From Microvelia longipes (lineage: Eukaryota; Arthropoda; Insecta; Hemiptera; Veliidae): a DNA stretch of 64,000 bases. Where the stretch lies: NCBI GenBank assembly GCA_018340805.1, contig JACMZG010000008.1, positions 53,017,332 to 53,081,331 on the forward strand, given 5' to 3'. The position numbers were made by a program, and so were the translations under genes. Shown piece after piece: positions 58,556-64,000 of this stretch (its first letter is position 1; every line of letters begins with the position of its first letter). The notes beneath the pieces were generated by a model. It was not told the DNA's origin. It did not search any database and saw only the letters and a list, made by a program, of their open reading frames with translations.

Positions 58556-61088
58556 CTATGATTATAACTTGAAACCAATAGCTGATTTTATAGTTTCAAA
58601 CCAAATTAAAATACACAACATAATTCGACACAAATCATAATTTATATAACCTTTTGAAGAGTTGTTAAAGCAACTATTGTGGAATTGGCACCGAAATACC
58701 ATTCTACGATTGTTATTAAAGCAACCAAATTGTAATATGTATCAAATGATGTAGCCTAAGAAACCTTTGCAACCTGCTAATATAGGATAGTCATCGTAGT
58801 TGCCAGGTTAGGGCAAGTCAGAAGGAGCATTACCTATATCCTTAATGCCTCAAATAGAGTGTTGTCCGTCCCAGCCAAGCAATACTGGAAGCTCCTGGTC
58901 GATTCCTAATTAAAATTTTAACTAAATTGTATTTCTTGTGAAAAGTCAAAAATTTGTCGTTTCCCATAAACTAATAACTTAAAATTATTCCCATCGCGAT
59001 CCTAATAACGTAATTTATGTATAAATGCCAAAAGTTTGCCAAAACCAACGAACTCTCCACTCCCTCTCTTCATTTTGTCTACTAAAAAACTTTACAACTA
59101 TAATTTTTAATAAAACTCCGATAAAAGACAACAATAAATAATACAAATATTATTTATTTGTATAGGTTTGGTATTTTTATCAATCCTGAAGATAATTTTT
59201 TAAGCAAATGTTTAATTATGAACACTTGAAATGATTAATTATAAATAAATAAATAAATAACCATTTATTGCACATCACACAAATAATTACTTACAATAAT
59301 AAATTATTACAAATATACATTATTACTATATTAACTTACATACTAGTTTTAATTATAATTATATATATTTTTTTTAAACTTCAGTAAACCGATGTTTCTC
59401 GTTCCCTCTACTTAAAGATTTATAAATGGCAGTAGGAACAGAATACGAACTATATTTCTCATATTACCTAAATAAATAAAGTATTATACACATGTGGAAA
59501 TTATGACATCTTTATTAAAGTTTAAAACGTTTTAAAGCTTAATTGTGAGCGCACTCCATTGCCAAATTATCTTTTTTGTTTCTATTTTTAACTAACTTAA
59601 AAAACAAGACCTCATAAATAAATTTAAAAGCCATTTATAATTCTCAAAAAAAGGCTAAAATTCACATTAATTTTAATATCTCCACCTGGACCTTCCCATG
59701 CTTATTATTCCTGGCCGTAAAGGTTAAGTTTAAAAAATTTCTTTCTTTGTTTTAAAATTAATATGGGACCAAAATATAAAGTTAGTGTGAACGATAATAT
59801 ATTATTTTTAACTTTGTTGGTTACTTTTAGACATTTCTATGAATTTATTTTTTAACTGCTATGGTTATTAGTTCATACAATTTTACTTAATATTTAGCCA
59901 CTGATAGAAAATAATGTATCCAAATTAAGAATTGATGCAAAAATAATGTATCCGAATTAGGTATTGATAGAAAATATTATGACAACTTATTACAATATTT
60001 AAGAGAATGTAAATGATTTATATTCATTATTATTAAAGATATAAAAATAGGTCAAATAAAAAAAAAATTGTTTGACTCTACACGACCACCTATACACAAG
60101 CATCAGCTTATGAAGAGGTGCACTTCCCATTTCTCTATTCAACTAATTTTGTTTGTAATTTTGTGGTAATAACAAGAGATAATTAAATTAATAATGATGA
60201 TTTTGCTTTTTATTCAATTCAAGTAAGAAGTTTACCAGAAACTTTAAGGCCTAATAGATTATACCAATTTAATAATAATTAATGATATATCATTTGATAC
60301 TACCGACTTTTGCAAAACAATTATATTGTGTCAATAATTAATGACATCAAAAAAATTAGACCAACGCTAATAGGCCGTTTATATATTCATATACTAAATA
60401 AATTTAAATAAATATTGTCCTCAATCATATATAGTATATATTTATGTATGAATATTAAAATTTAAAAAAAATATTTAGCTCATCTCGCTTTGAAAAATGA
60501 GGTTACTCCACATAAAATATTATAATAGCAGTTGCCAAAAAATGATAAGGTAATGAATTGTTTAGTTCACTAGGTCATGAAATATAAAATATTAATAAAT
60601 CTGGGGTCTTTGATATTAATGAATATTAGATAAGGTTTTATTTTCGTCTAGATCCAAATGTAAATAATCATGTAGTTTTAATTTTATAAATTATATCTTA
60701 CACAGTTTTTTATCATTAATAATAATTTTAAATATTTTTTAAGGCTAATATCTCTGAAAATATAAATTTCATAATATATGTTTGTACTGATAGTTAAAAT
60801 TTTAGGGATTTTTATGGATCATCTTGACATACATTGAAATGAATTTAATTAAAAATTATGTCATTGTGAACCTGAAATCAGCCTTGGCAGCAGTCATAAA
60901 CTGGAACTTATTGTACTGCGGAGGTCTAAGGACACAGTATAGATTATGCGCCATGTTGTACCCGCAGGGGTTTCTCAAGTGAGCGACAACACGTTTGGCA
61001 TATAAAAATAATCTCTTAAAGATATGACGTTTCTCATTTGATATAAATTATTTCTTGTAAATTGTAATAAAAAAAGTCAAAATAATTA

Positions 61089-61113
61089 TGTATATATATA
61101 TAATATATATAAT

Positions 61114-61146
<33 letters not shown>

Positions 61147-61181
61147 GTGTGGTGTGTGGTGTGTGTGTGTGTGTGTGTGTG
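61089..61181. repeat. (TA)n(TG)n microsatellite
   Basis: TA-rich run followed by about 15 TG dinucleotides; the ORF across it on the minus strand is only the repeat. Confidence 0.97.
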
Positions 61182-61317
61182 CAGACCACTCGCAAGAATT
61201 TTATTTTAAACCCTGTTGGCAATAAGATAGCTGCTAAAATCTGGGTTATATTTATAATAACACTTCATCACAACATTATGTTAAAAATTTAATAATAATT
61301 ATAATTTAATAATAATA

Positions 61318-61321
61318 ATAT

Positions 61322-61372
<51 letters not shown>

Positions 61373-61412
61373 ATATATATATTATATAATATATTATATA
61401 TATTATATATAT
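61318..61412. repeat. TA-rich microsatellite
   Basis: Long alternating TA tract with a few interruptions. Confidence 0.97.
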
Positions 61413-62596
61413 CAATTTAAAAATAATGTTCAATATATTTAATTATTAAATTAATATATTGGCTACAGAGATCGTGAGTTAGCATTACTGATTGAAGCAA
61501 ACATAGATTAAAAATCTAGTAGCAATAAACTGATTTTATTACAGTATTTGAAAAAGGATTTATTCAATATTATTCACTAAGAGAGGGGAGGGGGCGTGAA
61601 TAATGCATGTTAACATAAACATTTAAGAATGTGCAAAACCCACTCGGAGAGTCTTGTCTTTCAAATATTGGATAAATATTAAATATATGAAATTCTCACA
61701 GAAAGATCAAAATGTTATTGCAGAACAAGGTGTATATATTGCTTGTTTAAAGTCAGGTTTGCTATTTATTAAGAAATATCTTAACGCTATGTGCACGATA
61801 TATTGTGGATAGAACCCACTTGAGGTGGTTCCCACAAGGTAGATAACCTGATGGATCAAAAGGCTTAAAATTGCATTTAATCATTTCTGAGGGATTGTGA
61901 ATAGCAATTCTAACTATCATGTGTAGATTTTATGTCGTACAAAATGTCTAAATGCATATCTTACAAAAGTTCAGAGATAAATGTTACGGAGAATTCCTAA
62001 TGTCAAGTGACTTACAGAATTCACCTATGCTTTCTAGAAGTGACCTTTGGGGCTTTGTAACTTTTAAACACACTTAAAACATGCACTTTTAAACTCATAA
62101 TACTCTGGTGAAACCTAGAAATTACCAAATAGGTTGGGTATTGAATCTGTATTTGCGCCTGCGCAAAACAACACAACATTCACCGGTGAAATCTAGGGAA
62201 AACTAGGAATATAGTATGTTTTACCAGCGCGTGCGCAGTATAAGACGTAAAGCTATTTATAGTTATAGAAGAATTAGCTATTTTTATTAATCGGCAGATT
62301 TCTTTAAATTATTATAGCATAAAATTGTACTTTCCGAAAGATAGTTCAGTAAATAAAGAAGTGAGTTTATTTTCAGAAAAACACAGAAAAATATGAAATA
62401 TTAATTAACGCTGTAAAGATAGCTAAAACTAAATAAATAAAAAATCTATTCATTACTATGCATATACTTTAATATTAAAAACTCTTACTTTTTATGTTCT
62501 TTATAATCATCCTTATAATAAATACGTATCATGATAAATAAAACAAATTAATATTGGTGATATCTACACCACTGAATAGAGCAAAATAATAAAAAG

Positions 62597-62756
62597 TTCT
62601 CTCCACAGTTAAAGATTTTATTCAAAGTAAATCTAAGCGCTTTATAAGACAATTTTTTGGCATAAACAAATAAGGCGCTGATGATCACCTCCTGTTAGGT
62701 CGAAACGGCTCTGCTTTACTTTGAATAAAATTTTTGACTGTGGAGAAACTTTTTAT
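62597..62756. mobile_element. Short inverted-repeat element with hammerhead-like core
   Basis: AGTTCTCTCCACAGTTAAAG and ATTTTATTCAAAGTAAA are repeated inverted as TTTACTTTGAATAAAAT and GACTGTGGAGAAACT (about 37-bp arms). The interior carries a CTGATGA...GAAA core on the plus strand. Probably a terminal unit of a Penelope-like or other ribozyme-bearing non-autonomous element. Confidence 0.75.
62670..62722 (+). ncRNA. Hammerhead-ribozyme-like motif
   Basis: CTGATGA (62678-62684), helix II ACCT/AGGT, GAAA (62702-62705), then ACGGCT, C as cleavage base and TGCTTTA, which pairs with TAAGGCG before the core over seven positions (two G-U). Helix III is weak: A-U pairs but the second position is C-C. 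Confidence 0.55.
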
Positions 62757-62995
62757 TCTTTTTTTCAATCACGATAGACCCACTCATGCTCATTCGAAAA
62801 CATCTACACCACTGAATTCTTAAATTTGTATTGTTGTAATCTCAACGTGTTGCGGTTATAACTTGTAGTTACTCTGTATTTCTCTAATCATAAACCTTCC
62901 TTTGTGGTTTTCTCTTACATTATTTGATATTGTATATTTGTTGGTTTATTTAATTTAATGTTTATAGCCTTGTTGTTTATGGTTTTTTAAATCTA

Positions 62996-63042
62996 TTTAC
63001 CCTGATGACGACCAGGATCCCTGATTGAAAGCTCGGTAGTTG
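62996..63042 (+). ncRNA. Hammerhead-ribozyme-like motif
   Basis: CTGATGA (63002-63008), helix II CAGG/CCTG, GAAA (63027-63030), then AGCT, C and GGTAG, which pairs with TTACC directly before the core (helix I, 5 bp). Helix III is a loop-less self-complementary AGCT, so a dimeric fold would be needed. Confidence 0.5.
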
Positions 63043-63177
63043 TTTTTCAACTATATTTGGACTGCTGTCTTCTTTTATTAACCTTTTCACTAATTAAAAT
63101 TTGTTTTGTGTACTTTGGTGTACTGCGCAGGCTCGAGGGATATATTCAATAAACCCCAAACCTATATGGTTATCTAA

Positions 63178-63635
63178 ATATTTCACCGCAACATTCTATA
63201 AGTCACCTAACATCGGGATTTCACCACAACATTATAAAAGTCACCTAACATTGGGATTTCACCGCAACATTTTAAAAGTCCCCTAACATCAGGATTTCAC
63301 CGCAACATTCTAAAAGTCACCTAACATCGGGATTTCACCGCAACATTCTAAAAGTCAAGTGACATCGGATTCACCGCAACATTCTCATCGCGGTTTCGCC
63401 GCAACATTCTAAAAGTTACCAAACATCGCGGTTTCCCCGCAACATTCTAAAAGTCACCTAACATCGGGTTTTCACCGCAACACACTAAAAGTCACCTAAC
63501 ATCGGGATTTCACCGCAACACACTAAAAGTCACCTAACATCGAGATTTCACCGCAACATTCTAAAAGTCACCTAACATCGGGATTTCACCGCAACATTCT
63601 AAAAGCCATCTAACATCGGGATTTCACCGCAACAT
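63178..63635. repeat. 38-bp minisatellite, about 12 copies
   Basis: Tandem units of GTCACCTAACATCGGGATTT and CACCGCAACATTCTAAAA. One unit is truncated near 63360-63400. The plus-strand ORF at 63101-63286 reads part of it and is not a gene. Confidence 0.95.
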
Positions 63636-64000
63636 AATCGTAAGGCTAAAAGACAGTTACTTGTAGTTTGTTATTCAAATTTAAAAAAAAATGACAAGTC
63701 ATACAATAAATAATTATAAATCCCAAAGTAATGTTTTAAATAAATTTTTAGATGTCTGATAGGTTATACTTTTGTAGCTTCGTCTTTAATATAAAGGCTG
63801 ATTATTAATTACCTTAGCCTCAAGTTTCTAAATTTAATACAATGAAAAGGATTTTGTTAATCCTGGCTAAGTGGGATAACCCATTATCCCTTCTTGTAAT
63901 TTAAATCTTTAATTTAGTAAATTTGATTATTTACACTTGTAAAGTTAGAAGATCACTTTCTATGGAGTGAATTATATTAGATTTTATAGAGATTGATTTA

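Larger units (their letters stand above)
58556..62590. other. Region upstream of the first readable gene C exon
   Basis: AT-rich, with TA/TG microsatellites and no PLD exon or convincing signal-peptide exon. Near 58767-58790 a minus-strand AGCAG-GTTGCAAAG looks like the start of a PLD exon but continues into noncoding sequence. Confidence 0.5.

Noticed and set aside
58767..58790. Possible extra PLD exon start (AGCAG followed by GTTGCAAAG)
   Set aside because: The reading frame hits a stop after ten codons with no further cysteine pattern.
60870..61010. Minus-strand open stretch with ATG (MAHNLYCVLRPPQYNK)
   Set aside because: Not hydrophobic enough for a signal peptide and no PLD; could be an old retroelement fragment but no motif supports that.
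1..64000. Bacterial-type features such as operons, CRISPR arrays or ribosome binding sites
   Set aside because: Intron-split genes, AT-rich noncoding DNA and retroelement relics show the window is from an animal genome.

Overview
The window is AT-rich, intron-rich eukaryotic DNA, almost certainly from an insect or close relative. Its recognisable genes all encode pacifastin-type serine protease inhibitors, a family known mainly from arthropods. No long intact ORF is present. Coding information is split into about 38 short exons, all on the minus strand, nearly all of phase 1-1 (one partial codon base at each end). I placed exons by the six-cysteine pacifastin light-chain domain (PLD) pattern (C1 x9-12 C2-N-x-C3-x-C4 ... 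C5 x4 C6) and by flanking AG/GT splice sites. The species cannot be named from the sequence.

Three genes lie head to tail, all transcribed toward coordinate 1. Gene A (about 15119 to 4563) has a signal-peptide exon and six PLDs, one with a threonine-rich linker. Gene B (25706 to 17711) is complete in nine exons: signal peptide, a short propeptide ending in Lys-Arg, and seven PLDs (about 347 aa). Gene C (beyond 58555 to 26983) lacks its 5' end in this window. It has at least 22 readable exons plus one broken exon, for more than 1,150 aa.

Gene C looks like a polyprotein. Most modules end in a Lys-Arg site, as in a prohormone that is cut into units. Normal PLDs alternate with a repeated 195-nt four-cysteine derivative that has lost exactly the C3 and C5 pair. 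One 5' module has lost exactly C2 and C6. Near the 3' end are a laminin-type EGF module and a short RKRR linker exon. Modules of genes A and B mostly carry Leu or Val at the predicted P1 site, while those of gene C mostly carry Arg or Lys. This suggests a split between chymotrypsin/elastase-like and trypsin-like targets.

The rest is repeat-rich. A 161-bp satellite with a mirror-symmetric motif fills 1-2440. There are several fold-back elements, including a 2.35-kb palindrome at 48.3-50.7 kb. A decayed Penelope-like retroelement lies in an intron at 35.6-37.1 kb. There are three tRNA-derived SINE heads or tRNA relics, 34-bp and 38-bp minisatellites, and long TA/TG tracts. Several sites match the hammerhead ribozyme core (CTGATGA, helix II, GAAA, very short helix III, complementary helix I), which is known from Penelope-like retroelements.

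All exon joins are inferred from sequence alone, so transcript structure is unproven.
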